Below, piece after piece: positions 35,411-45,402 of a DNA stretch of 50,107 bases (the stretch's first letter is position 1; each line of letters begins with the position of its first letter). A model generated the notes under the pieces. It saw only the letters and a list, made by a program, of their open reading frames with translations, was not told the origin of the DNA and did not search any database. This stretch comes from Methylibium sp. (GTDB taxonomy: Bacteria > Pseudomonadota > Gammaproteobacteria > Burkholderiales > Burkholderiaceae_C). Made by a program: the position numbers and the translations under genes. The stretch lies in contig PNNH01000040.1 in assembly GCA_013824165.1 (NCBI GenBank), positions 1 through 50,107 on the forward strand. Reading direction: 5' to 3'.

Positions 35411-36091
35411 TCAGCGGCTGCGCCGGCGCGGGGTACGCTGCTGAGCCAGTGCGGCCACTCCACAGGCCATCAGCAAGGCCAGCGTGCCGGGCTCGGGCAC
35501 ATCGTTCGGGGGCGTCGACACATCGTTCGGGTTCGTCGAGCCGAAGGTGATGTTGTCGTAGCCGACCCGGTTGACCGTGCCCCCGAAATTGACCGACCTG
35601 GCGTTCCCCGCGAAGCCTAGTGAGCCGATGGCCCAATTGCTGTAGGGGTTGTCCGGGTCGGGTCCGTAGCCCAGTGCGCCAAGCTGGATTTCGCCGAGCA
35701 GATTTCCCGTCGCATTCAGACCGTCATAGACCTGCACTCTGGCGGCGAAGGTCACCGTCGAGTAATAGAAGGAAAAACCCTCGGTGAAGCCCGGCGCGTA
35801 GTTGAGGATGGCTGTGCCCGTTAGGAAGTACATGACGGTCTCGCCAGAGGGGGCGCGCGAGAAGTTGGCGTAAGGGTCACTTTCCTGGAAGGCCAGGGTG
35901 TTCGAACCGAACGAAATGCCGTAGTTCGTCCCGGCATTGCCCATGCTGTCGGTCCCGCCGTTGTAGAACGCGCCGATCTGTGCCCCGGAGCCCAGTCCCT
36001 CAAAGTCCAGCTTGATGACTGTGGCATCGCTCGCGCTTGCAGCCAGGCAGGTGGCGGCGACGAGCGCAGCCTTCAATAGGTTCTTGCACAT
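35411..36091 (-). CDS. PEP-CTERM exported protein
   Basis: 226-residue exported protein with a signal peptide (MCKNLLKAALVAATCLAASASDA) and a PEP-CTERM sorting tail: VPEPGTLALLMACGVAALAQQ then basic QRTPRRRSR. Such proteins are recognised by an exosortase and are often sent to the surface with exopolysaccharide. The body is beta-rich and Gly/Asn-rich with no known domain. ATG 36091 was chosen because it begins a clear signal peptide. Confidence 0.88.
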   Translation of the reverse strand: MCKNLLKAALVAATCLAASASDATVIKLDFEGLGSGAQIGAFYNGGTDSMGNAGTNYGISFGSNTLAFQESDPYANFSRAPSGETVMYFLTGTAILNYAPGFTEGFSFYYSTVTFAARVQVYDGLNATGNLLGEIQLGALGYGPDPDNPYSNWAIGSLGFAGNARSVNFGGTVNRVGYDNITFGSTNPNDVSTPPNDVPEPGTLALLMACGVAALAQQRTPRRRSR

Positions 36092-36197
36092 GAAACGTTC
36101 TCCTCTGGGGTTGAATGCGATGCAGGCAAGGCAAGCATCGGTAAAGTTTGGAAGAAGCACGACGACTGCGCGCCGCTGCTGGCCAGGCGCTTGCTGC

Positions 36198-37043
36198 CTA
36201 GGCTTGGTCGCGCCTGCGGCGACGCGACGCCGCCGTGCCGGCTGAGGCCAGGCTGGAAGCAGCCAGTGCCACCAGCGCCAGCGCGGCGCTGGCCGGTTCC
36301 GGCACCTGGCCCGGATCGGGATCGGTGTCCGCCAGGACTCTCGTCACCTGCAGATCGGTGGAGCGCCAGAACACGCCGTATTCCTCGCTGAGGTTGGAGT
36401 TGTTGCCCCGCAGGTCCAGCCCGAAGGAACCCGGCATGTCGGCACCCAGCCGTTCGAGGCCGAAGTCCAGAGCGGTGCTGTCAAACCGGCTCAGGTCGCC
36501 TGCGCTGCCGAAGATCGAGCCCGCTGCCAGGTCGAAAGTCATGTAGCTGAGGTAGGGCGGCAAGCCCGGCACCGCCGCCGACCGATAGACCTGGGAGTTC
36601 AGGCGCCAGCCGTCCATGAAAAGATTCGGTGCCAGCGCGTGGTCGTTCAGCGACTCGACCGAGCAGTCCAGGATGTTGAGCTCCAGGTTGCAGTAGTTGT
36701 TGTGGCTGAACACGGTGGACGCCACCTCCAGCGTCGAGGCCGTCACCGCGCCCAGGTACAGGCCGCGCGTACCGCGGGTATCACTGTCAGCCACGCTGTC
36801 GTCCAGCGTCACGGTGGCGCGGAAGCGTCCACCGTCGAAGCCGATGGTTTGAATATGGCTTTCGATGTTCACGCCGAAGGTGCTGCTGCGCTGCAGCGTG
36901 CCGGTGATCTGGTAGGTCACGGGTGCTGCCTGGACAGGCGCTGCCAGCGTGGCGAGCAGGGCCAGGGTGGACAGCGGAAAGCCTGCTTTCAACCTGATCC
37001 GCAGGGCCTGGAGCGGGCACGATGGGTGAAGAGACGAGCGCAT
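36198..37043 (-). CDS. PEP-CTERM exported protein, second copy
   Basis: 281-residue exported protein with a signal peptide ending near PVQAAPVTY and a C-terminal PEP-CTERM tail VPEPASAALALVALAASSL followed by RRRRR. The body is unrelated to the neighbour at first sight. Both lie in line and may be co-regulated, although a gap of 106 bases separates them. The exosortase must be encoded elsewhere. Confidence 0.87.
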   Translation of the reverse strand: MRSSLHPSCPLQALRIRLKAGFPLSTLALLATLAAPVQAAPVTYQITGTLQRSSTFGVNIESHIQTIGFDGGRFRATVTLDDSVADSDTRGTRGLYLGAVTASTLEVASTVFSHNNYCNLELNILDCSVESLNDHALAPNLFMDGWRLNSQVYRSAAVPGLPPYLSYMTFDLAAGSIFGSAGDLSRFDSTALDFGLERLGADMPGSFGLDLRGNNSNLSEEYGVFWRSTDLQVTRVLADTDPDPGQVPEPASAALALVALAASSLASAGTAASRRRRRDQA

Positions 37044-37137
37044 GGTGATCCTCGGGTGGCGTGGCCGATGGCCGGGCTGAGCGCGGAGTGCTCAGACGGT
37101 GCCTATGGTGGCCGCAGTGCGTCTCAGCTGCGTCTCA

Positions 37138-37160
37138 GCCGGGCCGGCAACAGGCCCGGC
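37138..37160 (-). terminator. Strong GC stem-loop downstream of the AAA/TPR regulator
   Basis: GCCGGGCC and GGCCCGGC arms with a seven-base loop, 35 bases after the regulator's stop codon on the minus strand. No T-run follows, so it could be a Rho-assisted terminator or an mRNA 3' stem. Confidence 0.5.
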
Positions 37161-37195
37161 CTGCGACGCGGATCACCGCTCAATCAGGGGGGAGC

Positions 37196-40100
37196 TCAGT
37201 CCGGCCGTGGCTCGCGGCGGGCCGCGGCCCCGGCATCGAAGCGGCTCGGGCACTCGCTGCCGAGCAGCAGCGCCAGTGCGGCGCGTGCCCGTCGGGCGTC
37301 ATCGGCGCTGCCTTCATGGGCGGCCAGCCAGGCCGCAGTGCGCCAGCGCAGATCGGCAAAGCCCTGCCGGGCGGCCAGCGCTTCAGTCTCCAGCGCCAGC
37401 GGGCGCAGGGTCGCTACGCTCTCGCCGGTCAACTGGCGGGCGCGCAGCAGTAGCAGGCCGGCCTCGGCCGCCCACTCCTGCAGGCCTGCGCCGCGCGCGA
37501 TGCGGGCCTGCTGCTCGGCGGCAGCCTGCGCCGCTGGCGCGTCGCCGGCCAGCAGGGCCAGCTCGGCGTCCACGCGGGCTTCGCGCGCCTGCACCAGCGG
37601 ATGCTGCAGGCGGGCGCTGGCCTCCCGCAGGCGCTGCAACTCGTGCTCGTCCGGCACCAGGCCCTGGGCCGAGGCGCACAGCACGGCCGTCAGCACCCAG
37701 TTCGAGACGCGCAGCGGCTCGCGGCTGTCGCGCAGCAGCGGCGCTGCGGCGGCCAGCTGGGTGGCGGCGTCGGCCACCTGGCCGCATTGCAGCAGCAGCC
37801 GGGCCAGCCGCAGCCGCGCCTCGGCCTCGAAACCGGCGCTGGACTGCGCCTGCGCCAGCCGCAGCCCGTGCTGCAAGGCCGCCTCGGCCTCGGCATGGCG
37901 GCCCAGGGTGCTGAGCACGCTGCCCAGCACCAGCAGCGACAACGTTTCGGTATGGGCCACGCCGGCCCAGCTCTGCAGGCTGCGGCGCGCCATGGCCTCG
38001 GCCTGCAGCGGTTCGCCCAGCGCCTGCAGCATCACGGCCAGGTCGTTTTCGACGGTGATGCCGCGGCAGTAGTCGGGGTGGCGTTCGAGCAGGCGGGCCA
38101 ACGCGTCGTGGGCGGCGCGCACCTGGCCGCCGAACCAGTGGATCTGGCCCTCGAAGCTGAGCAGGGTGGGCTGGCGCGGCGCCAGTGCGCGCAGCCGCGC
38201 CAGCAAAGCCCAGGCGGCCGGGATGTCGGGCTCGCGCATGGCCAGCTCGATCAGCACCTCCAGCGCATGCAGCTGCTCCTTCTCTGGCAGCATGGGCAGC
38301 AGCTCGCGCAGTCGCGCGGCGTGGCGGGCGGCGCTTGCGATATCGCCCGCAAAGACGCGGTTGTCGACCAGCGCGGCGCGCAGCCGGCCCTCGATGTGCT
38401 GGTGCTGCTCGGGGTCGGCCACGGCGTCGAGCTGGGCCCGCACCGCTTCGAGTGCGGCCTCGCCGCGCGCCAGGTCCTCGAGCAGGTCGCAGGCGGCCAG
38501 CTCCAGCCGCGCGCGCAGCGCCTGCGCCATGTCCAGTGATTCGTCGGCCACCTCGCGCCAGACACTGCAGGCTTCCTCGAAGCGCCCGCGGGCCTTGAGC
38601 TGCTCGGCACCCTGGTGACGCCAAGCCAGCGCGGTCTGCGGCTCGCCCGCTGCGCGCCAGTGCTCGGCGATCGTCATCGCGTCGGCCCCGCCCTGTTGCG
38701 CCAGCCACAGCGCGGCGTGGCGATGCAGCGTCAGCTGGCGCGAGGGCGCCAGGCCGGCCAGCGTGGCATGGCGGATCAGGTCGTGCGAGCAGGCCAGGCC
38801 GGGTGCCATCTCGGCCAGCATGCCGGCGGCCAGCGCTTCGTCGCGCGCCTGACGCCAGCTGGCGTCGTCCGCCTCTGTCTGCGCCAGCCCCAGCATCATG
38901 CGCAGGCCGGCCTCGGGCAGGGGCTGCACCACGATGGCCGCGGCCTCGACGGCACGGCAGGCCAGCGCGCCCAGACCCTGCAGCCGCCGCTGCACCATCT
39001 GCTGCACGCGCTCGTGCAGGCCGGCCGCGCCATCGAGCGCCTCGCTGCCGGCGGCCACCAGCTCGCCTAGCGCGAAGGCGTTGCCGGCGCTGGCCGCGTG
39101 CAGCCGGTCCAGCTCCGTGTCACTAAAGCGGCGCTCGGGCCAGCGCGCCTGGCACACGGCGGCCAGATCGCCGCGGCGCAGCGGCTGCAGCTCCATCCGT
39201 TCGAGTCGGCCGCTCATCTGCAGCGGCAGCAGGGCCTGCTGCAGTGCGGCGCTCATCTCATGGCTGCGTGCGGTGGCGCGCCAGCGCAGTCGCTCGCCAT
39301 GGGCCAGCATCAGCAGCCATTCGACAGTGGCGCTGTCGCACCACTGCAGATCGTCGACCAGCAGCACGGGCGTCAGCGCCTCGAAGGCGCGTGTGAGCGC
39401 CTCCGTCAGGCGCGCCTGGGCGCTCAGCGCGTCCAGCGGCGGCAGGGCTTCGTCGGGGGCCAGCTCGGGCAGGACCCGGGCCAGGTCGAGGCGAAAGGGG
39501 CGCAGCGCTCCCTGGGGATCGTGCAGCGCCGCTTCCAGCAGCGGCAGCTGCGCCCGCAAGGCGTCCAGCAGCGGCCGATACGGCATGCCGTGCAGGCCTT
39601 CGAGCCCGCGCAGGCAGGGGGAATGCGCAAAGGCGGCGCGCAGCAGGGTGCTCTTGCCGGCGCCCGGATCACCCAGCAGCAGCACGGCAGGTGCGGTGTG
39701 GCTGCGCAGTTGCAGATGCTCGTCCGCGCGCGCTGGCGGCGCGGCCTCTGCAACCCGCAGGGCCGGGGCGACGGGTCTGCGCTGCTGTTGCAACCAGCGG
39801 CGGCGCAGGTCATGGGCGGTCTGGGCGGTCCAGTGCGTCAGGTCCTCGTGAGCTGGCAGGCGCCAGCCGCGCGGCCAGTCCTGCGGGTCGGGTGGCGCAG
39901 CATCCGACGCGCCCTGCAGCCAGGCATCCAGGTCGGTGGGCAGGTCCAGTCGCAGAAGCGGGCCCTGGCTCTGCAGGTGCGCCTCGACGCCCCACTGGCG
40001 CAGCAGCTTGCGGCTGCGGTGCAGGTTGATGCGCAGATGGTGCAGCGCGTCGGCAGGCCCGCTGTCCGGCCAGAGCAGGGCGGCCAGCCGCTCACGCGGC

Positions 40101-40216
40101 TGCCAGCCCTCGCTGACGGCCAGCACCAGCAGCAAGGCGCCAGGCAGTGTGTTGGGCAGCGGCTGCGGCGATGCGCCCTCAGGCGCCCAGGCTGGCAGGT
40201 TCAGCAGACACAGCAT
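37196..40216 (-). CDS. SARP-like AAA ATPase/TPR transcriptional regulator
   Basis: About 1006-residue signalling ATPase. The N-terminal 150 residues resemble a SARP/BTAD winged helix with helical partner (RERLAALLWPDSGPADALH and NLHRSRKLL). An AAA_16-type ATPase follows with P-loop LGDPGAGKSTLL (about 182) and Walker B VLLVDDLQW. The C-terminal half is made of Ala/Leu-rich helical repeats, probably TPR. No LuxR-type HTH is present at the C-terminus. GTG at 40231 is an alternative start. Proteins of this type switch between ADP and ATP states and may respond to peptides or metabolites; the target here is unknown. Confidence 0.78.
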   Translation of the reverse strand: MLCLLNLPAWAPEGASPQPLPNTLPGALLLVLAVSEGWQPRERLAALLWPDSGPADALHHLRINLHRSRKLLRQWGVEAHLQSQGPLLRLDLPTDLDAWLQGASDAAPPDPQDWPRGWRLPAHEDLTHWTAQTAHDLRRRWLQQQRRPVAPALRVAEAAPPARADEHLQLRSHTAPAVLLLGDPGAGKSTLLRAAFAHSPCLRGLEGLHGMPYRPLLDALRAQLPLLEAALHDPQGALRPFRLDLARVLPELAPDEALPPLDALSAQARLTEALTRAFEALTPVLLVDDLQWCDSATVEWLLMLAHGERLRWRATARSHEMSAALQQALLPLQMSGRLERMELQPLRRGDLAAVCQARWPERRFSDTELDRLHAASAGNAFALGELVAAGSEALDGAAGLHERVQQMVQRRLQGLGALACRAVEAAAIVVQPLPEAGLRMMLGLAQTEADDASWRQARDEALAAGMLAEMAPGLACSHDLIRHATLAGLAPSRQLTLHRHAALWLAQQGGADAMTIAEHWRAAGEPQTALAWRHQGAEQLKARGRFEEACSVWREVADESLDMAQALRARLELAACDLLEDLARGEAALEAVRAQLDAVADPEQHQHIEGRLRAALVDNRVFAGDIASAARHAARLRELLPMLPEKEQLHALEVLIELAMREPDIPAAWALLARLRALAPRQPTLLSFEGQIHWFGGQVRAAHDALARLLERHPDYCRGITVENDLAVMLQALGEPLQAEAMARRSLQSWAGVAHTETLSLLVLGSVLSTLGRHAEAEAALQHGLRLAQAQSSAGFEAEARLRLARLLLQCGQVADAATQLAAAAPLLRDSREPLRVSNWVLTAVLCASAQGLVPDEHELQRLREASARLQHPLVQAREARVDAELALLAGDAPAAQAAAEQQARIARGAGLQEWAAEAGLLLLRARQLTGESVATLRPLALETEALAARQGFADLRWRTAAWLAAHEGSADDARRARAALALLLGSECPSRFDAGAAARREPRPD

Positions 40217-40307
40217 CGCGGACGTCGGCACGTTCGGTTTCGAGCCAGGCCGGGTCGGCGCGCCTGGGGCCGGGGACCGACTGTACGTGAGCCTGCGCCA
40301 GGGGCTG

Positions 40308-41024
40308 TCAGTTCGGCAGCTCGCGATCCTGCTCAGCCGCCGCCAGCACAGCTTCGCGCCACAGCCGTGCCGGCACGAAGGTGCGCAGCTGCGCCATCGC
40401 CTTGTCGATCAGTTCGGCATGCAGCTCATGGCCGATGCCGGGGCGGATGTCGGCGGTGACATCGGCACCCAGCTGCAGCAGGGTCTGGGCGGCCTCGACC
40501 ACAGGAGCGTAGGGCAGCACCTCGTCGGCCATACCGTGGAAGAAGTGCAGGCACACGTCCTGCGGCACCCGATCGGGCATGCGGGCATAGCGGCTGCCGA
40601 AGGCGAGCACGCGGCCCGCCAGCTGCGCCTCGGCCTGCACCGCCTCCAGCGCCAGGATCGCGCCTTGCGAGAAGCCGGCCAGTGCCACCCGGTCCCAGGA
40701 CAGCTCGAATTTCTCAGCCCAGGCGCGCACAGTGGCGATGAAGTCAGGCAGCGCGGCAGCCACCTGCTGCGCCTCGTCGGCGCCGTCGCCACTGCCGTAC
40801 CACTGGAAGCCCGCGCCGCCGCCGGGCAGGCGCGCATCGGGCGCGGGGCCGTCGATGGACAGCACGGCAGCCTGCGGGTACTGGGCTTGCAGAGCCTGGG
40901 CCAGCGGACGCATCTGCGCGGCATTGGCACCCTGGCCATGCAGCAGCACGAACAGCAGATCGGGCTGGCCGTTGTTGGGCAACAGCGCCAGGGCGTGCGA
41001 GCGGAAGGGGGCGGGGGAATTCAT
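40308..41024 (-). CDS. Phospholipase/carboxylesterase-type hydrolase
   Basis: 238-residue alpha/beta hydrolase resembling YpfH and the carboxylesterase family. It has HGQGANAAQM around the oxyanion hole, nucleophile elbow LAGFSQGAIL, acid in HGMADEVLP and His in GIGHELH. There is no signal peptide. It probably cleaves short acyl esters or thioesters. Confidence 0.88.
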   Translation of the reverse strand: MNSPAPFRSHALALLPNNGQPDLLFVLLHGQGANAAQMRPLAQALQAQYPQAAVLSIDGPAPDARLPGGGAGFQWYGSGDGADEAQQVAAALPDFIATVRAWAEKFELSWDRVALAGFSQGAILALEAVQAEAQLAGRVLAFGSRYARMPDRVPQDVCLHFFHGMADEVLPYAPVVEAAQTLLQLGADVTADIRPGIGHELHAELIDKAMAQLRTFVPARLWREAVLAAAEQDRELPN

Positions 41025-41045
41025 GCCGTGATTGTCGGCGGAGAT

Positions 41046-41062
41046 GGGTCCGCAGTGGACCC
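41046..41062 (-). terminator. Hairpin between the hybrid kinase and the esterase gene
   Basis: GGGTCC and GGACCC arms with a five-base loop, 15 bases after the kinase stop on the minus strand. It has no T-run. It may end the kinase transcript or stabilise it. Confidence 0.4.
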
Positions 41063-41076
41063 CTCTCGGGCCTCAC

Positions 41077-44000
41077 TCACTCACGTTTTCCGATCAGGCG
41101 GACGAGTGTGTCGCGCAGGCGGGGGGCGTCGATGGGCTTGGTGAGGAAGTCGTTCATGCCGGCCGCCAGCGCTTCGTCGCGCTCGGACACCAAGGCGGCA
41201 GCCGTCAGAGCGATGATGGGCAGCTGCGTGGCACTGAAGCTGCGGCGCACCTCGCGCGTGGCTTCGTGGCCGCTCATCACCGGCATCTGCACATCCATCA
41301 GCACCGCGTCGAAGGGCTTGCCCATGCTGGCTTGCGCATTGATGGCCTCGACCGCCTGGCTGCCGTCGCTGGCCTGCGAGACTTCGATGCCCCACTGCTC
41401 CAGCAGTGCCACCGCGATCATCATGTTGACCGGGTTGTCTTCGACCATCAGCACGCGCCGGCCGTGCAGGTCCTGGTTGTCGCGGGCTTCGCGCAACGTG
41501 GTGCTGATCGGCGTGGGGGCGCCGGGCAGCGGCAACTCGGCCCAGAACACCGCTCCTTGGCCCAGCTGGCTGTCGACGCCGACGCGCCCGCCCATCAGCG
41601 TGGCCAGCTCGCGGCAGATCGACAGGCCCAGGCCGGTGCCGCCATAGCGGCGTGTGGTGGATTCGTCGGCCTGCGTGAAGGGCTGGAACAGGCGCTCGTG
41701 CAGCGCCGGGTCGATGCCGGGACCGGTGTCGCGCACTTCGATGCGGATGTGCTCGCGGTCATCCCCGGCATGGGCGGCGCGGGCGACGCGCACCTCGACG
41801 GCGCCGGCCTGCGTGAACTTCAGCGCATTGGTCAGGTAGTTGCTGATGATCTGGCGTGTGCGCACCGGATCGCCCACCACCCAGGCGGGCACATCCTCGG
41901 CGACATCGATCTTGAACGACAGCCCGCGTGCCTGGGCCAGTGTGAGATAGGCCAGGCGCATGGTGCCCAGCATGTCGCGCAGCGCGAAGGGCACGGTCTC
42001 CAGTGTCAACCGGCCGGCCTCGATCTTGGACAGGTCCAGGATGTCGGAGATCAGCCCGGACAGGCTCTCGGCGCTGTCCAGCATCTGGTCCAGGTATTCG
42101 CGTCGAGCCGCTTCTTGCAGATCGGGCTGCTGCAGCATGCGCGCCAGGCCCAGCAGGCCGTTGAGAGGGGTGCGGATCTCGTGGCTGGTGTTGGCCAGGA
42201 AGGCGCTCTTGGCGCGGTTGGCGGCTTGCGCCTCGTCCTTGGCCTGCGCCAGGGCGGCTTCGACGCGGCGCTTCTCGGTGACGTCTTCCAAAATCCAGAT
42301 CGTGCCGCCACGGCTGGGGTGGTTGGGGTCGACCGCCTTGGCCAGGATGCGGCAGAGGAAGAAACTGCCATCGTGGCGGCGCATCGAGCGCTCGGTCTCC
42401 ACCTGTTCGCCGGCTTCGAAGCGCGGGCCCAGATCGGCGGCGACGCTGGCATAGGCTTCAGGGTTGGGCCACACCACGCTGGCATGCTGGCCCAGCAGGG
42501 TGCCGGGCGGCCAGCCGAACATCTCTTCGACCAGCGGATTGACCTGCACGAAGTGCTGGTCGCGCGTCAGGCAGATGCCGATGGAGGCGTTTTGCAGGAT
42601 GGCCGCGTGCACCAGGCGGGTCCGCTCGGTCTCGGTGACGTCGCGGGCGTTGATCACCAGATAGGCTTGTCCATCCATATTGAAGGGCGCGGCGGACAGC
42701 ACCATGGAGATCACTTCGCCCGATTTGGCGACGAAGTTGAACGGCATGTCGCTGATCCGCCCATGCTGGCGCACGCCACTGACCACGTGATCTCGGTCGG
42801 CCAGGTTCTGCCAGATGCCGAGCTCATCTGCCGTGCGGCCCATCACCTCTTCAGACGCGTAGCCCGATAGGCGCTCGAAGGTCTTGTTGACCATCGCGTA
42901 GCGGCCCGAGCTCATCTCGGTCAGCGTGATCACGTCCGGGCTGGTGGCCACCAGGTGCGACAGCAGGCCCTCGGAGCGGCGCAGCGCTTCCTGCGCGCGC
43001 GAGGTCTCGGTCTGGTCGATGAAGAAGCTCAGCGTGGCCGGGCCGCTGGCGGCGTCCACGCGCACGCTGGTGGCCTGCACCAGGCGGCGCCGGCGCGACA
43101 GGGTGCGCAGTTTGAATTCGGCCATCGGCAGCAGCGCTCCGACCGGCAGGGTTTCCATCTTGGCGGTGCGCTGGCGCGCGCGCTCGTCGTCGCCCGGCTC
43201 GTAGTGCGAGAACAGGTCCTGGCCGATCATGCTGGAGCGCTGCGTGTAGCCGAACATGGCCATCGCCGCCGGGTTGGCATCCAGCACGCGGCCCCAGCGG
43301 TGCAGCACCAGCGGGCTGGGCGAGCGGCGGAACAGTTCCCGGTAGCGGGTTTCGGTGGCGGCCACCGCCTGCTCGGCCTGCACCTCGGGGGTCACATCGC
43401 GGCCGACGCCCCAGTAGCCGCGGAAATTGCCCTGCGCGTCGAAGCGGGGCTCGCCGCTGATCGAGACATAGCGCGAGCTTCCGTCCGGCGCGCGCCGGCG
43501 TGCCACCAAGCCGTGGAAGGGGCGGTGCGATTCCAGGTCGGCGCGGTGGGCGTCCAGATCGTCGTCCGACAGCCCCAGCTGCTCGATGTCCCAGGGCGTC
43601 TTGCCGAGCCGGGTCTGCAGGTCCAGGCCGGAGGCGCCGGGCTGGTCTTCGGCCACATGGGTGAAGCGGAACTCGCGGTCCATCTCCCAGTACCAGTCTG
43701 CGGCCATGCCCAGCAGATGGCGAAAGCGGGCGTTGCGCTCGGCTGCCTCGCCGAGCGAGCGGCGCAGCATGCGCCGCGTGCCCAGGCCGACGATCAGGCC
43801 GATGACCAGCAGCATGAACTGCGTGATGGCGGGACCGATGATGCGATGGTCCGGGCCGAGTACCGGCCGCCCCATGCCTTCGAGTTCGGCCCAGCCGACG
43901 CCACCCAGCGCGACCACACCCAGCGCGAACAGCACCAGCCCATGGCGCGTGCCATGCACGGCGGTGCTGAGCGCCACCATCAGGCCCATGGCGCCGAGGC

Positions 44001-44361
44001 TGCCCGCCTGAAAACCGAACTGGCGCGAGATCGCGATGGCGGCGGCCAGGCCGATGCTCAGGCTCATGATCAGCAGGGCCAGCAACTTGCCATGCCGGGC
44101 CGGGCCATGCCAGATCGCGACCGCGCTCAGGGCGCTGATGCCCCAGGCCAGCAGCGGCGGCGGCAGGCCGCCCAGGGGTTCGTTGCTGCCAATGGTGAGC
44201 CATAGCAGCGTGCCGGTAACAGCCGAGATCAGGGTGCTGGCGAACAGGAAGATGCGCGTCGAATGGCGCTGCACGCTCTCCTCGAGCGCGAGGCGCTGGG
44301 ACTTGCCGGTGGCATCCTCGCCCACCAGGCTGCTCAAATCATCCAGGGTGTCCTTGATCAC
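41077..44361 (-). CDS. Membrane PAS hybrid sensor histidine kinase
   Basis: 1094-residue hybrid kinase. The N-terminal ~200 residues hold several membrane helices, followed by four or so PAS/PAC modules, a HisKA domain with the phospho-acceptor in FLANTSHEIRTPLNGLLG, a HATPase with NYLTNALKFT, DTGPGID and GTGLGLSIC, and a C-terminal receiver with the phospho-acceptor Asp in AVLMDVQMPVMSG. The start is GTG at 44361; no closer ATG gives the membrane part intact. The output regulator is not linked. Input is unknown. Confidence 0.92.
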   Translation of the reverse strand: MIKDTLDDLSSLVGEDATGKSQRLALEESVQRHSTRIFLFASTLISAVTGTLLWLTIGSNEPLGGLPPPLLAWGISALSAVAIWHGPARHGKLLALLIMSLSIGLAAAIAISRQFGFQAGSLGAMGLMVALSTAVHGTRHGLVLFALGVVALGGVGWAELEGMGRPVLGPDHRIIGPAITQFMLLVIGLIVGLGTRRMLRRSLGEAAERNARFRHLLGMAADWYWEMDREFRFTHVAEDQPGASGLDLQTRLGKTPWDIEQLGLSDDDLDAHRADLESHRPFHGLVARRRAPDGSSRYVSISGEPRFDAQGNFRGYWGVGRDVTPEVQAEQAVAATETRYRELFRRSPSPLVLHRWGRVLDANPAAMAMFGYTQRSSMIGQDLFSHYEPGDDERARQRTAKMETLPVGALLPMAEFKLRTLSRRRRLVQATSVRVDAASGPATLSFFIDQTETSRAQEALRRSEGLLSHLVATSPDVITLTEMSSGRYAMVNKTFERLSGYASEEVMGRTADELGIWQNLADRDHVVSGVRQHGRISDMPFNFVAKSGEVISMVLSAAPFNMDGQAYLVINARDVTETERTRLVHAAILQNASIGICLTRDQHFVQVNPLVEEMFGWPPGTLLGQHASVVWPNPEAYASVAADLGPRFEAGEQVETERSMRRHDGSFFLCRILAKAVDPNHPSRGGTIWILEDVTEKRRVEAALAQAKDEAQAANRAKSAFLANTSHEIRTPLNGLLGLARMLQQPDLQEAARREYLDQMLDSAESLSGLISDILDLSKIEAGRLTLETVPFALRDMLGTMRLAYLTLAQARGLSFKIDVAEDVPAWVVGDPVRTRQIISNYLTNALKFTQAGAVEVRVARAAHAGDDREHIRIEVRDTGPGIDPALHERLFQPFTQADESTTRRYGGTGLGLSICRELATLMGGRVGVDSQLGQGAVFWAELPLPGAPTPISTTLREARDNQDLHGRRVLMVEDNPVNMMIAVALLEQWGIEVSQASDGSQAVEAINAQASMGKPFDAVLMDVQMPVMSGHEATREVRRSFSATQLPIIALTAAALVSERDEALAAGMNDFLTKPIDAPRLRDTLVRLIGKRE

Positions 44362-44493
44362 GATGCCGACCGGTTAATCAGGGGCAGATCGCCCACAGAG
44401 GGCGGAGTCTGCGCCAGAACCAGCGATGGACAAGCACCGGTCAGCGCCGGAAATCCTCCGTAGATCGCCGCCGACGCCGAGGCTGCGCATTAG

Positions 44494-45330
44494 TTAACGC
44501 GCCGGGCGCAGCTGCTCGCGCGTGGCCTGCGCGACGCGGCGGGCCGCAGCCGCGAAATCGTCGCCGGCGCTGGCATACAGCACCGCGCGCGAGGAGTTGA
44601 CGATGATGGGGCCGCTGCTGCCTTCGGCCGTGCCGCGCCAGCCGGCCTTGACGGTGGCGGCGGCATCGCCGCCCTGCGCGCCGACGCCCGGGATCAGCAG
44701 CGGCAGCGTGGGCGCCAGCTCGCGCACCCGCTCGATCTCAGCCGGATAGGTGGCGCCCACCACCAGGCCGAGCTGGCCGTTCTTGTTCCACTCGGTCTGG
44801 GCCAGCCGGGCCAGATGTTCGTACAGGCGTGGCTGCCCCGGCACATCGGCCAGGTGCTGCATCTGCCAGTCGTTGCCGCCGGCGTTGGAGGTGCGGCACA
44901 GCAGGATGGCGCCCTTGTCCGGATAGCGCAGATAGGGCTCGATCGAGTCGAAGCCCATGAAGGGCGACAGCGTCACCGCATCGGCCTGGTAGCGCTCGAA
45001 GGCTTCGCGGGCGTACTGCTCGGCGGTTGCGCCGATGTCGCCGCGCTTGGCGTCCAGGATCACCGGCACATGCGGGGCGACGCGCTTGATGTGCGCCATC
45101 AGCTGCTCAAGCTGGTCTTCGGCGCGGTGCGCGGCAAAGTAGGCGATCTGCGGCTTGAAGGAGATCACAAGATCCTTGGTGGCATCCACGATGGCCGAGC
45201 AGAAGTCGTAGATGCGCGAGGCATCGCCCTTCCAGGCGCCGGGAAACTTGGCGGGGTCCGGGTCCAGCCCCACGCACAACAGGGAGTCGTTCAGGCGTTC
45301 GGCGGCGTGGATCTGCTGGATGAAATTCAT
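44494..45330 (-). CDS. pyrF: Orotidine 5'-phosphate decarboxylase
   Basis: 278-residue OMP decarboxylase of the type 2 (longer) subfamily, which makes UMP in the last step of pyrimidine synthesis. The signature [13 protein letters not shown] holds the catalytic Lys-Asp network, and the N-terminus [13 protein letters not shown] is typical of the subfamily. It is a stand-alone housekeeping gene here. Confidence 0.96.
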   Translation of the reverse strand: MNFIQQIHAAERLNDSLLCVGLDPDPAKFPGAWKGDASRIYDFCSAIVDATKDLVISFKPQIAYFAAHRAEDQLEQLMAHIKRVAPHVPVILDAKRGDIGATAEQYAREAFERYQADAVTLSPFMGFDSIEPYLRYPDKGAILLCRTSNAGGNDWQMQHLADVPGQPRLYEHLARLAQTEWNKNGQLGLVVGATYPAEIERVRELAPTLPLLIPGVGAQGGDAAATVKAGWRGTAEGSSGPIIVNSSRAVLYASAGDDFAAAARRVAQATREQLRPAR

Positions 45331-45402
45331 GGGCTGGGCGGGTGTGAGCTGAGGTCTCGCATTGTCTCGCTTTTGCCTGTTTCGCCCCGCTTTTGTCTCC
45401 CC

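Noticed and set aside
41032..42870. Long plus-strand frame opposite the hybrid kinase
   Set aside because: High-GC shadow of the kinase and receiver domains.
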